From the NCBI RefSeq assembly GCF_037893015.1, contig NC_133658.1, positions 14,641,561 to 14,705,560 of the forward strand: DNA of 64,000 bases, read 5' to 3'. Shown piece by piece: positions 50,461-60,844 of this stretch. Below the pieces are notes generated by a model that saw nothing but the letters and a program-made list of their open reading frames with translations, made no database searches and was not told the origin of the DNA. Origin of the DNA: Macrotis lagotis (Eukaryota; Chordata; Mammalia; Peramelemorphia; Peramelidae). A program made the position numbers and the translations under genes. Each line of letters starts with the position of its first letter. Positions within the stretch are counted from its first letter, which is position 1.

Positions 50461-51440
50461 GTCTTAACATTTGACATTGGACAAAATATTTGTTTGGGTT
50501 TTTTGTTTTTTTCCTTCCCCTTTTCATTGACCTTTTCATGCAACTCTTTTATGTTAATCTTGACTCATGTATTTGGTGATTGAATTCTCTGCTCAGTCCT
50601 TGTCTTTGTGTCAGGAAATTCTGGAATTTTCTTGAATAGAATACTGTTCTATTTCATTGAATATCCATCTTTTTCCCTGACAGTATTTGCTGAATTTTGC
50701 AGGATAGTACAGTCTGTATGTTAATCCTGGGTCCTTTGTTCTCTGACATATGATATTCCAGGTCTTGTCATCCTTCAGTGTTGAGGCTGATAAGTCCTGT
50801 ATTTCTGGTTTGATTGTGTTTCCTTTGTATTGGAATTGTTTTCTTTTTGCTGCTTGCAATATTCTCACCTGGCATTTGGCTATAGCCGCCCTTGAGTGGG
50901 GTCTCTTTCTAGAGGGGTCCTGTGGATTCTTTAAGTGGTTAAATTATTTTCTTTTTCTAGCAGATTTGGACAGTTTTCCCTTCTAATTTCCTACATGATG
51001 TTTCCCTGGATGTTTTTTTCAATCTGGGCTTTCTGGTAGTCTGATTATTCAAAGACTGTCTCTTATGGATCTATTTTCCAGGTCATTTGTTTACCCTAAA
51101 ATATACTTCACATTTTCTTCAATTTTTTTCAGCCTTGTTATTTTGTTTGATGGGATCTTACGGTGTCATATATTCTTTGGTTCCTATTTGTTCAGTTCTA
51201 ATTTTGGGGATTTTATTTTCTTCAATTACCCTTTCTGTTAACTTTTTAATAATGTTGAATTCTCTGGTCAATTTTTCATAATTTTCCTAAATGACTCTAA
51301 TTTCTTTTTCCATTTTTCTTCCTCTCTTCTTTGGTTTTTAAATTATTGTTGAGCTCTTCTATGAACTTTTGGATTTGAGACTATTTTGATACTTTCCCTA
51401 TGCATGATTTTTCACTTATTTTTTCTTCATACATAGTGTT
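50461..51440 (-). pseudogene. ORF1 of the near-full-length L1, broken
   Basis: Minus-strand open frame 50868-50611 reads ILQAAKRKQFQYKG, then IQDLSASTLKDDKTWNII and LYYPAKFSKYCQGKRW. These are the end of the RRM and the C-terminal domain with its YPAK motif, a close parallel to human ORF1p (YPAKLS). Upstream, 50900-51130 holds RRM remnants and 51130-51440 a K/N/E-rich coiled coil with stops. Confidence 0.75.
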
Positions 51441-52044
51441 TTTTTCATTTTTGACTGTAAAGCAGTTTCCTGTAGTGAGCACTCTTTTACATATTTTGCT
51501 CATCTTTGTTGATTGAAATGTGTGTCTGGGGGTATAAGAAGTACAGATCCAAGCTTTATTTTGTTGAGACTGGGGTCTGATCCCTCGCTTGTTGTAGGCT
51601 AAGATGTTGCCTATATAGTCCAGGCCTTGCCTTTGCAGAGGTTTGCTTCCTCCTTTATGTCCAGGTTCTAACTTAGCAGTTTGTTCCCAACCCTGGTGTT
51701 CCCAAGCTTCAGACTTTGTTTAGAGTTGTGATCTTCCCTGCTGTCTTGCTTTCTAGCTGTCAGGACCTCTGCAGTTGTAAAGCTGTCAGGATCTGAATTG
51801 TTTTGTGGTTAAAATATTTCAATTGGTGCTCCCTGCTCTCTGCCTTCTGAACTTTATTTCCCCCTTTCCCCCCAAAAGACAGACATTAACTGAAGGTCCT
51901 CTTTGATGGCTAAAGTTGAAAGCTTTTTTTACTCTTCTCTTTTCCTTGGTGTGATCTATAGTTTGAATGACAGAGTAGAGGCTTCATTTATCTTTGTTAG
52001 GGAAAGGTTTGGGAGCATTTGAGCTTTACACTGCCATCTTGACT

Positions 52045-52046
<2 letters not shown>
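51441..52046 (-). mobile_element. 5' UTR of the near-full-length L1
   Basis: GC-richer sequence ending at 'ctgccatcttgactg' (52031-52045), which on the L1 strand is CAGTCAAGATGGCAG, the expected L1 start. The next plus-strand bases are a long CT tract. Confidence 0.65.
52033..52041 (-). promoter_or_regulatory. YY1-like site at L1 5' end
   Basis: GCCATCTTG is CAAGATGGC on the L1 strand, at the same place as in copies B (11743) and D (57440). Confidence 0.5.
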
Positions 52047-52047
<1 letters not shown>

Positions 52048-52088
<41 letters not shown>

Positions 52089-52163
52089 TCAGTATGTTTG
52101 TGTTTCTGTGTATCTCTTTTTCTCTGTCTCTCTGCTTTCTATTTCTCCATATATCTGTTTATC

Positions 52164-52209
<46 letters not shown>

Positions 52210-52346
52210 ACTCTTTCTTTCTATCTTTGTCTATGTATCTTTCTCCTGTTGCCTTTATCTTTGTCTATGTTTTTTCCATTCCTTTTGTTTCCCCCTTCAT
52301 ATCTCTGCTTGTATTTTTGGTCTGTTCTTGTTTCTCAGACTTCTTC

Positions 52347-52409
<63 letters not shown>

Positions 52410-52480
52410 TATTTCTCTATTTGACTTTCTGACTGACTATCCCTCTCTTGATTTCTCTCTCCATGCAGCATTGAGCTAAT
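52048..52480. repeat. CT-rich region with three (CT)n runs
   Basis: (CT)n runs lie at about 52048-52090, 52170-52206 and 52351-52406, joined by degenerate CTTT/TGTCTC text. Long open frames in all three plus-strand phases encode only Ser/Leu repeats and are artefacts. Confidence 0.95.
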
Positions 52481-53434
52481 AAATAAGCTTGGGATAAATG
52501 GAAAAGAGGTATTCTCTTTAGTGGGCTTTTATTGTGTTTCAAATATGGGATTTCTGAGGCTTTTATATGCACTAAATTATTTATTCTTTCCAAGGAGATA
52601 TAGAGCAAATCTGATTAGTAGTAGTAAGACATAGAAGAAAGTAGTGCATCTGAAAGATGTAGGGGGTAAAACATTAAAATATAGTTGAAATATCAGTTAT
52701 TATAATTATTACATTTGTGTTTTATTATATTCTCCTTTTTCATAGTCTTTAAATAGAAATTTTATTATTACTATTGGTATTATTATTTTTATCATTGATT
52801 CAATATCATAAGATCATAGAATCAACACCATTATAATTCTGACTGTGTACTGTGGGCTTCTCTTATTCCCTAGAACTTATAATTCCTTGGTATTTCAGTA
52901 CCTGAGAAGAAAAAAATAAATGGAAAGCTATAAATAGGTATTGTGTCTCTATCTCTTTTTTTTTCCTGTTTTTGTCTGACCTGTCATTTGTCTTCAGTCT
53001 TGGACAGCCTCAACTCTCTGTAGTGCAGCTGAGATCATTTCTCAGTTCTAGAGATAAGCAAAAGGAAGGAGAGCAATTGTAAGTCACTTTTCTATATATG
53101 TGTGTTCACAGATTCATACACATATGCACATATATGTGTCTGCAATGTAGATTACATATATTTGTAGATACTCACATGTAGGCAGAAATATACATATGTG
53201 TCTACACATATATAAACACATGTCCATATTCAAAGTTTCACTTGTTTTCTTCCATTTTGTTGTCATCCCATCCTCATCATATTTTAGAAACAAGATTCAT
53301 GGAAGAAAAGTTTTTTTTTTCTTCCTACATAATACAGATTTCTATACAATTGTGCCTACAGATGCACAGATAAATGGAACTGTTGTCTGAACAGATTATT
53401 TCTTTGGGGAGATCATACAAAAGGGTAACATCCT
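52481..53434. other. Unassigned DNA
   Basis: A degenerate ACATATGTG-rich patch at 53090-53225 is the only notable structure. No gene recognised. Confidence 0.35.
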
Positions 53435-53620
53435 AGATTTACATCTGGAAGAGACATTAGAGATCATCTAACAAAACCCCTAAAATATACAGAGAAAGAA
53501 TCTGAGAGCCAGATGGATTTACCTGACTTGCCTAAGAGTACACATATAATAGTAGAAATGGAAGGCAAATACAGGTTCTCTGATGCCCAGTCTAACTCTT
53601 TTCCTTTGATACCATCCCCC
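53435..53620 (+). repeat. MIR-like SINE fragment
   Basis: 'ctggaagagacattagagatcatctaacaaaaccc', then 'acagagaaagaatctgagagcc', 'cctgacttgcctaagagtacaca' and 'acaggttctctgatgcccagtctaa' keep the order of the common mammalian pattern (ggaccttagagatcatctagt, gaaactgag, gtgacttgcccaagg, caggtcctctgactcc). Confidence 0.7.
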
Positions 53621-54160
53621 CATTTGAGCTAATAGTCTTCAAAATATCCATCTTTTTCTTCTTATACTTGTAGAATCAGAAAGTAAATCTGGTTTAGAAA
53701 GGTTTTGAGAATCCTAGCTTCCCAAACTCCATAAGTCTGTTTCCTTCCCCAGTGGTGAGGGAAGCTTAGCATTATTCTCTGACAGTATATGATAATTCTT
53801 AAGTACAGTTCTGGAATTTGTTAATGGGGTAGGGTGTGCCTGGCCAGAAAAAAAATAATACTTTTAAAGTATGAAGATTTTATTCTCTGTGGATTGAGCA
53901 TAGAATGAACTATAAAATGGGTGTTTTTTCAAGGCAATGGGTTTCCTGCCTATCCAGAATAGTTCTATTAATCTGCATCTTAAGGACCTAAGAATCTCTG
54001 TCCTGCCTTATGTGGTTACTTCATTTCTCTTCCTGGTTATTATTGGTTCTTATCAACTTTTATTGATTTTTTGAGATAAAAATGCTTCTCAAGAAAGTCA
54101 CTATCTTGCTCTTTTTCATATTAAATTTTATTAATGATACATCAAATTTATGTATCTTTT
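53621..54160. other. Unassigned DNA
   Basis: No recognised element or frame. Confidence 0.35.
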
Positions 54161-54370
54161 TAAGGTTTACAAAGAAATGTTCTTGTTATCTCATTTGACA
54201 TTCACATAATATATTGACACAGTAAATTTTATTATTATTCTGATTTGCCAATGAAGAAACTGAAGATGAGAAATTGTTGTTTTCAGGATCACAGGAGCAG
54301 TAAGTAAATGAGACAGGATTCAAATCTAGGTCATCCTGACAATACGTCTAGAATTCTAACTATTTTGCAT
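54161..54370 (+). repeat. CORE-SINE (THER/MIR-type)
   Basis: 'tttaaggtttacaaagaaatgttc', 'tctcatttgacattcacataat', 'tgaagaaactgaagatgag' and 'caaatctaggtcatcctgac' follow the therian CORE-SINE order. Confidence 0.7.
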
Positions 54371-54700
54371 TGTTGTCAATCAAATAAGAAGCTGGACTGT
54401 GTTTCTTTTTTAAAATGTATTTATATATTTATTTATACATTATTACAATAGTCTCCTTGTAAAAGTAAACATAATAACCCTCTCCCCACAAAGATAGCAA
54501 AATCTCACAAAAATTAAAGTGAGAGATTAAGGAAACAAAAGTGGTTTTCAGTCTGTGTTCAGATACCATCAGCTTTGACTCAGGATGGATCACATAGTTT
54601 ATCCTAAGTCAATCAGTAAAGTTACTTCAATATTTTTTCCCCACAGTTGCCATTGCTAACTATATTTCCCTCCATCTATTCCTCCCCACTTCCATTTATT

Positions 54701-54925
54701 CTATTCTATTCTATTCTATTCTATTCTATTCTATTCTATTCTATTCTATTCTATTCTATTCCATTCTATTCCATTCTATTCCATTCCATTCCATTCCATT
54801 CCATTCCATTCCATTCCATTCCATTCCATTCCATTCCATTCCATTCCATTCCATTCCATTCTATTCTATTCTATTCTATTCTATTCTATTATATTCTATT
54901 CTATTCTATTCTATTCTATTCTATT
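54701..54925. repeat. Symmetric pentanucleotide array (CTATT/CCATT)
   Basis: 45 five-base units without indels: 12 CTATT, two alternating CCATT-CTATT pairs, 16 CCATT, 6 CTATT, one ATATT, 6 CTATT. The CCATT core is the (GGAAT)n pentamer, the unit of human satellites II/III. Here it is a short array inside HAL1-like copy D. One frame is open throughout because five-base units without stops repeat every 15 bases; this is not coding. Confidence 0.98.
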
Positions 54926-54962
54926 CTCTCTCTCCTTTCACTTTTTCCATCTTTAAAGGAGT

Positions 54963-55110
54963 GAAGTTGGGCAACCAAGTGGTATAGTGGACAGAACCCC
55001 TGGTCATTGGAGCCAGGAAAACCTGAGCCCAGATCCGGCCCCCAGACACCCAACAGTACTGTTACCTTGGACAAGCCACCCAAATCCACCATCTTGTAAG
55101 AGAAAAATAA
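54963..55110 (+). mobile_element. Degenerate tRNA-derived SINE
   Basis: 'gggcaaccaagtggtatagtgg', 'tggagccaggaaaacctgagcc' and 'ttaccttggacaagcc' follow the SINE order in a diverged copy. It interrupts the 3' region of copy D. Confidence 0.75.
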
Positions 55111-55689
55111 AATGGTGATATATCTGACTACATTTCACCAGTCTTCCCTCTCTTCTATTGCTTACCCTCTTCTTCCCCTTCCTCTGTCCCCTTTCTCCCA
55201 CCCCCTTACTCTCTTTTTTCCTCTAAAGTAAGTTAAATTTCTGTACTCTATTGTGTTTGTATATTACTTCCTCTCTGAGTCATTTCGTCATTTCTGATGA
55301 GAATGAATGTTCACTCATTCCCCCTCACCGTCCCATCCCTTCCATTTGCTTGCAAAAACATTTTCCTGATTCTTTTACATGAAATATCTTAGTCCATTCC
55401 ACCTCTCCTTTCCCTTTCTCCCAGCAAATTCCTTTTTGAAACCATTGACCACATCTTTATAATATATTTTACCTTCATAATCAGTTCCCTGCTTTGTCTT
55501 GCCTATATATGCTCCTTCTAACTGCTCTAATAAATGAGAATGTTTATATGATTTATCAGTATATTCCTCTCAGGCAGGAATACAAACAGTTCAACATTAT
55601 TAAATCCCTCCCAATCTGCCATTCCCATCCCCCCCCATGATTCATTTTAGTCCTGTACTTGGAGATCAAACTTTCTGTTCATCTCTTGT

Positions 55690-56520
55690 CCTTGCAACAG
55701 AAAATTTTGAAATTCTCCTGAAATTCTATGTTCACGTTTGCTGGGTAGTTGACTCTTGGTTGTGATCCAAGCTCTTTTACCTTCTTAAGTATTATATTTC
55801 AAACCCTCTGAGTTCTTAATGTAGATGATGCCACATGCTGTGTAATCCTGACAGAAATACCAAAATGTTTGTATTGTTTCTTTCTGGCTACTTATAATAT
55901 TTTCTCTTTGACTTAGGAGCTCTGGAATTTGGCTGAGGGAGCTGTTTTGGGAGGTGATTGGTAGATTCCCTCAATTTCTACTTTATCCTCTGCTTCCCGG
56001 GTATCAGACATTTTTCCTGGAAAAAATTCTTTAAAAATTAAGTCTAGGCTTTTTTCCTGGTCATGACTTTCAGTTAACCTGATAATTTTTAAATTATCTC
56101 TTCTGGATCTGTTTTCAAGGTCAGTTGTTTTAAAATGAGATATTTCATATTTTCTTCTATTTTGTAATTCTTTTGGTTTCATTTTATTGATTCTTGATTT
56201 TTCACAATATCATCAGCTTTTCCTAACTCCATTTTACATTTGAAGGAGTTGCTTTCTTCAGAGAGCTTTCTTATCTCCTTTTACATCTGGCCAATTCTGC
56301 TTTTTAAGACATTTTTTTCCCTCTGAATTGCTTTTTTAACTTTTTACCTAAACTGGTTTTTAGCATGTTGCTTTCTTTGGTATTTTTGGTATGTCTTTCA
56401 CTTGGTTGCTGACTTGTTTTGCATGATTTTCCGACATTGCTCTTATTTCTCTTACCAATTTTTCCTTTACCTCCCATACTTGATTTTCAAAATCATTTTT
56501 TTAGTACTTCCATAGCTTAA
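55690..56520 (-). pseudogene. ORF1 of HAL1-like copy D, broken
   Basis: The minus-strand open frame 56182-55913 carries NRRKYEISHFKTTDLENRS, then RRDNLKIIRLTES, DLIFKEFFPGKMSDTREAED and GIYQSPPKTAP. It is the RRM-like domain with the end of the coiled coil. The C-terminal domain follows in other frames to about 55690. The coiled coil upstream (56190-56520) holds stops. Confidence 0.7.
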
Positions 56521-57439
56521 GACCAATTTCTTTTTGTCTTGGAGGCTTAAGATATGGAAGCTTTGACTTTGTCATTTTCTGAGTATGTATTTTTAACCCT
56601 CCATGGGACCAAAGAAATTATCTATGGTCGGATTCTTTCTTTTTTTTTTCCTATTTACTCATTTCCCCAGTCTATGTCCTGGTTTTAACATATGTCTCAA
56701 TTTTTGAGTGTTTTGGGGGCACCCCCCAATGACCTCAAATCCTTCAAGGTCTTGTGAGTGGTTCTGACCACTCTCTTGGCCTGTAGATGACCACACAACT
56801 TCTCTCTGCCAAAGAGCTGTGATGGTTCTTGCTCCGCTATACCAACAGGGGCCCCCAGGCTGCATCCAGGGTCTGAGTATGGATAAAGTACTAGAATCCC
56901 ATCCTGGGGATAGCAGAGTAACCTCAACAGTCTCCTTCCCCCACCCCCATGCTATCCATAGACTGAGAATTCTTGAAGCATCTGCCCTATGGCTTCCAGT
57001 TAGGTGGCTCTGCAGGTATGCTTTAAGTTCCAACTGAGACTGGGCTGAGGGTTTTGCTGTCCTAGGTTCTGTACTCGGTCTGGCAGAGTTTCCCAATGAC
57101 CTTCCATGTTTTCTTTGGCAGTCCTGAGTTGGGTGGTCTTGAAACTGCTCTCACTGCCATGAACCTAGACATTCCCAGGGACCCAGAAACCCCAAGATTG
57201 TTCTTGGAAAGTTGGAACTCATTTGAATCAGTTCTGTGTGGCCTTGACTGACCTGTGGCTCCTTGCAATTCTGGTGAAACAGAGTCATCCCATTTATCTT
57301 CCAAGTTATCATAGTCTAGAAAATTGTTTTACTTGGTCTTTCTGTGGATTCTGTCACTCAAGAATTTGGCTAGAATCACAATTTTTAAGTATTTAGAACA
57401 TTTTGGAAGAGAGCTGCTTGGAATTCCTTACTCCATGAT

Positions 57440-57450
57440 GCCATCTTGGC
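57440..57450 (-). promoter_or_regulatory. YY1-like site at start of copy D
   Basis: GCCATCTTGGC is GCCAAGATGGC on the element strand. It resembles the start of human L1 closely. Confidence 0.55.
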
Positions 57451-57454
57451 TCCA

Positions 57455-57544
57455 CCTGGACTCCCTGTTTTTAAAAGTATCCTTTACCTCCCAGAGATGT
57501 TATTTATAATTTAAATCTAATCTATAATAGCAACCCACCTTGTT
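57455..57544. other. Short unassigned flank
   Basis: Right flank of copy D; nothing recognised. Confidence 0.3.
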
Positions 57545-57660
57545 AGTTATAGAACAGATGTACCAAATGTTCTGGAGTTAAGAAGACCTTAATTGAAATC
57601 TGGTCTCAGCTATAGTTGCACACGATTGAAATGACTGACTGAAAAAAATAATAACAGTTA
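57545..57660 (+). mobile_element. Degenerate SINE with BovB-like tail
   Basis: 'ctggagttaagaagaccttaattgaaatctggtctcag' is a SINE body. It is followed directly by 'gttgcacacgattgaaatgactgactga', like the BovB-derived tail of ruminant SINEs (gacacgactgagcgactgaa). The likely mobiliser is therefore an RTE/BovB LINE. Confidence 0.6.
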
Positions 57661-57984
57661 TTTATGGTGATATTCTATAATTTTTTATTGTTACTATTTA
57701 AGGTCATCAATGTAGAAGCTAGTGTTCTTAAAGAAGACCATGATATAAAGGAACAGATGCTATGGCATGCACTGGAATGGAGTGAGGGAGGCTGTGCTAA
57801 GTCACTTTTCTCACTTATTCCTCTGGAACTATCTAGTTCACTGGCCAGATATGAATCAGGATGACTTGAGATGACTTTGGATGTGTGGCGATTAGGGATA
57901 TGTGACATGTATTTACATGTTTATGCAAATTTGTATACATGAATGTGTGTATATGTGTGCCTTTTGTTTATATGTTATGTTTGG
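57661..57984. other. Unassigned DNA
   Basis: A 66-codon plus-strand frame (57664-57861) and a 77-codon minus frame overlap it; neither shows a known domain. Confidence 0.3.
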
Positions 57985-58295
57985 GGGCAGGTAGGTGGCA
58001 TAATGAATAGCACACTGACCTTGAAGTCAAGAGCACTTGAGTTCAAATTTGTTTTCAGACACTTAATACTTACTAGCAATGAAACTGGAAAAATTACTTA
58101 ACCCTGACTGCCTCACATCCAGGTCTACCTCTAAAGATTGACTGATATCATTACACTGTACCTAGATCATTCTGAAAAAGAAAGTAAGATGGGTGAATTA
58201 GCTCCCCTTTGCTCAAATGCAATTCCTTTGCATGTCTTGGCAGCACCTCCCTGATGGCCTGGTCTTCTTGAAGAATGAAAACAAACAACAACAGC
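57985..58295 (+). mobile_element. MAR-type SINE with RTE-like 3' tail
   Basis: The SINE head 'gggggcaggtaggtggcataatg' is followed by 'cttgagttcaaatttg' and 'ctgcctcacatccaggtctacctct'. A long non-tRNA tail ends 'gatggcctggtcttcttgaagaatgaaaacaaac'. It shares this layout with 60349-60674. The tail is of the type attributed to RTE-driven marsupial SINEs. Confidence 0.7.
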
Positions 58296-58654
58296 CTGGT
58301 GAACATAAGCAGTCCTCTCCATCCTATGAAACTACTTTCAATTTCTTCTGGGAAAATCTCTAGAATGGAAGGTTTATAGCCCATGATTGAGAGATTGATC
58401 TATATTTCTCATCCTTGGATTGGGACCAAAGGACAACATGTGTTAAACATGGATATTGTTCTTTGTCTTTCTTAATGGGCAGATTATTGTGAAACACAAA
58501 ATTCTCTTTTTTTTTTCCTTTCCTCTATAAGCCTCAGATCTAAATTTTCCAAGTAATTCAACAATTTCTATTATCAACTATACTTGATTTTGACCTCAAT
58601 GAAACATTAAGTACTGCCCCCAAAGTGCATATGCACTAAGACACACCCTCCCTC
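58296..58654. other. Unassigned DNA
   Basis: No element recognised. Confidence 0.3.
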
Positions 58655-58785
58655 TCTTAACTACTCTATGATTTTTGTCTTCATTAGATCATAAGCTTTT
58701 GGAGAACACATTGCCTTATTTTCTTAAAAATTCATTTTTTCTATTAAAAATTATTCAAATCTCTAATATTTAGCAAATCCGTTTA
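58655..58785 (+). repeat. L2-like 3' end
   Basis: 'ttagatcataagcttttggagaacacattgcctt' matches the L2 pattern (tagactgtaagctccttgagggcagggac). Confidence 0.5.
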
Positions 58786-58794
58786 CAATTTTAT

Positions 58795-59035
58795 TTTTTC
58801 TGCAGTAATTTTCAGCCATGCCTGAGCCCTCATGACAAAATTTGAGGTTTTCTTGGCAAAGATAATGAAGTAGTTTGCAATTTCCTTCTTCAGATCATTT
58901 TAAATGAGGAAACCAAGATAAATGGGTAAAGGGACTTACCTAAAATCACACAGCTAAGTAAGTTTCTTAGATTAAATCTGAATTCAGAAAAATGAGTCTT
59001 TCTCACACCAAGCCACTGTCTCAACTGGATATGCC
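58795..59035 (+). repeat. Marsupial CORE-SINE
   Basis: 'gagccctcatgacaaaatttgaggttttcttggcaaagataatg', 'agtagtttgcaatttccttctt', 'atgaggaaaccaag' and 'aaaatcacacagctaagtaag' are in the order of the marsupial element that contains 'gttttcttggcaaagatactgg'. Confidence 0.8.
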
Positions 59036-59234
59036 CATGTAACTAGTAGAAACAATTTTTATTGAATTGAATTTCTGTTTTCACATATCATATCATATTT
59101 TTATGCAATCTTTCATTGTTAATGTCTTTTGGTCTGCTCACCTCAGTGTTTTACTTCATTTATATTTGGAAAATATAGCAAAGTTATTTTTTTACATACA
59201 CTAACTTCATAAATCCTTGAGAATCTTTGTATTT

Positions 59235-59445
59235 TCATAGAGAGAGGGTCATGTCATGCAATGAAAAGAACTGGATATTGAGTTAGAGAACCTAAATTCT
59301 AACGTTTGTTCTTACTAATGCCTGTGTGAATGTTAAAAATAATAGACTCTTAGGTCTCCATTTCCTCATCTGTTAAATGGAAATTGGCAAAATAACTTCT
59401 TTCTTTTCCAGTCCTACTTCTAGCATATTATGATCTGTGATATTT
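59235..59445 (+). repeat. MIR element
   Basis: 'gcaatgaaaagaactggatattgagttagagaacctaaattc', then 'aggtctccatttcctcatctgttaaatgg'. The core and tail of MIR are clear. Confidence 0.75.
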
Positions 59446-60150
59446 AGTTTAATTTATGCCAAAAGGAAAGTATTGGAATAAATAATCTTGTAATCTTCCT
59501 TTCATATTTAGATTGGTGATTTTTATCAGTTCATGACATAACAATTATTTTTATTGTTTCAATAGAAAAGCATAGTAGATTGGTGGAGCAGTAGAGATCA
59601 TCTTTTCTCCACTGGAGAATGGAGGTTTATAGAGGATAGGACATCTTTAAGTATTTCAGAGTCTAAATGGAACATGGAAGAAAAGTTGAACTTGCTTAGT
59701 ATCAAAAGAAGTAAAAGAAAATACAAAAAATAACCCAAAACAAACAAATATCAGCAAAGCAAAAGAAAGAAGTGGCAAGGTAGAAAATGTGGACTGACTC
59801 TAGTGAAGACAAATTTCATACAATTAAATTCAGCAAAAGTTGTGTCCCCTGGGAAGAAGGGAATTCCCTCTCCCTTGAGAGTCTCAAAAAAAAAAAAAAG
59901 ATTACATGATCATTTATTAGATAAATAATTTCAGTGAGGATTCTTTGGGGCATGGATAGGGCTAAATGGCAACTGAACTATCTTCCACCTATCAAATGCT
60001 TGGATGATGATTCTAAAGTTTCACATTTTACTCAAATTTAAAGATATTTGAAACTTATTAGCACTGCCATCAGCTTCCAGTTCCCATTGACTTGGGTTCA
60101 ACCTGTCATAACTAATATGTTTTTAGTTGTGTTTATCTTATTGGCAAATA
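59446..60150. other. Unassigned DNA
   Basis: AT-rich, no element or gene recognised. Confidence 0.35.
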
Positions 60151-60348
60151 TTCTTTATTTACATTTAACCTCTGATATGGATTATCTCTGTAATTTCTTC
60201 AAAGGCAAGTTCTCTCTTTAATCCTAAATGTTTAACTCAGTGCTTAGCTCACAGTGGCTACAAAATACTTACTGAATAGAATATAAATTCCTTGAAAGTA
60301 GCAACTGTTTATTTTTATCTTTGAATTATCAGACAGTTCAGACCTTGG
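60151..60348 (+). repeat. L2-like 3' end, left part
   Basis: 'aactcagtgcttagctcacagtggctacaaaatacttactgaat' and 'ataaattccttgaaagtagcaactg' match L2 tail patterns. They occur in succession, so two L2 ends may be present. It continues at 60675 after the MAR-type SINE. Confidence 0.55.
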
Positions 60349-60674
60349 GGAGCTATGTGGACCAGTGGATAGAGCACTTACCTTGGAGTCAGGAGGATAC
60401 CACTTCAAATCTAGCCTCAGACACTTTACATTTTTTGTGTGATCTTGGGCTAGTCACTTAATCCTCATTACCTCACATAAAGGACCATCTCCAGTCATCC
60501 TGATTCATATCTGGCCACTGGACTCAGATGACTCTGGAGGAGAAAGTGAGGCTGGTGACTTAGTGCAGCCCTCTCCCTCAAAACCCTTCACTTAAACCCA
60601 GCTCATATATTTGTCCTGGCATCACCTCGATATCTTCACTTTCTTTGAGAATGAAGGATAGATATCTGCATTAC
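60349..60674 (+). mobile_element. MAR-type SINE with RTE-like tail and 12-bp TSD
   Basis: The head 'gggagctatgtggaccagtgg' precedes 'ggagtcaggaggatac', 'gtgatcttgggctagtcactta' and 'accatctccagtcatcctgattc'. Then come 'gatgactctggaggagaaagtgaggctggtgac' and the end 'ctttgagaatgaaggatag'. Flanks ttcagaccttgg (60337-60348) and ttcagatcttgg (60675-60686) form the TSD. It split an L2 tail. Confidence 0.85.
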
Positions 60675-60720
60675 TTCAGATCTTGGTAAATGGTAGAAAC
60701 TCAACAAATATTATGGAGAA
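60675..60720 (+). repeat. L2-like 3' end, right part
   Basis: 'cttggtaaatggtagaaactcaacaaatatt' completes the tail pattern (cagtaggtactcaataaatatt) begun before 60348. Confidence 0.5.
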
Positions 60721-60844
60721 GAATGGAAATTTTTAATATAATATTTTTTTAAAATAATTATTTTATTTTTATTTTCTTCAAGTCCTAAAACAGCGGCTGA
60801 CCACAAATAACCACAGAATATGTGCTTGTAGAATAATCCATTTT

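Larger units (their letters stand above)
54405..57454 (-). mobile_element. HAL1-like (ORF1-only) L1, copy D
   Basis: Leftward order: YY1-like start (57450), 5' UTR to about 56650, ORF1 from about 56520 to 55690, and a 3' region of about 1.0 kb. A 3' UTR block at 54420-54640 ('ttacaatagtctccttg', 'gtctgtgttcagataccatcag') and a T-rich end at 54405 complete it. ORF1 shows LENRSRRDNLKIIRLTES at about 56120-56067 and NYP near 55747. No endonuclease or RT is present anywhere. Left flank ctggactgtgttt (54392-54404) and right flank ctggactccctgttt (57456-57470) may be an altered TSD. The 3' region matches copy A block for block. It contains a pentanucleotide array and a SINE. Confidence 0.7.

Noticed and set aside
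45281..52046. A TSD for the near-full-length L1
   Set aside because: The left flank (aaaatatctt) and the right flank (tgttctctct) do not match; CT expansion at the right edge probably erased it.
52000..52479. Long overlapping plus-strand open frames of 100-160 codons
   Set aside because: They encode Ser/Leu runs from (CT)n tracts, are open in three phases at once, and have no domain.
54701..54925. Centromeric or pericentromeric satellite
   Set aside because: Only 225 bases, inside a dispersed HAL1-like element and flanked by that element's own sequence.
54647..54964. 105-codon plus-strand open frame with an FHSIP/FYSIL pattern
   Set aside because: Simple translation of the pentanucleotide array; a five-base repeat stays in phase every 15 bases without stops.
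56659..57304. Minus-strand frames of 145 and 80 codons
   Set aside because: They fall in the 5' UTR of HAL1-like copy D and the corresponding sequence of copy A does not keep them open.
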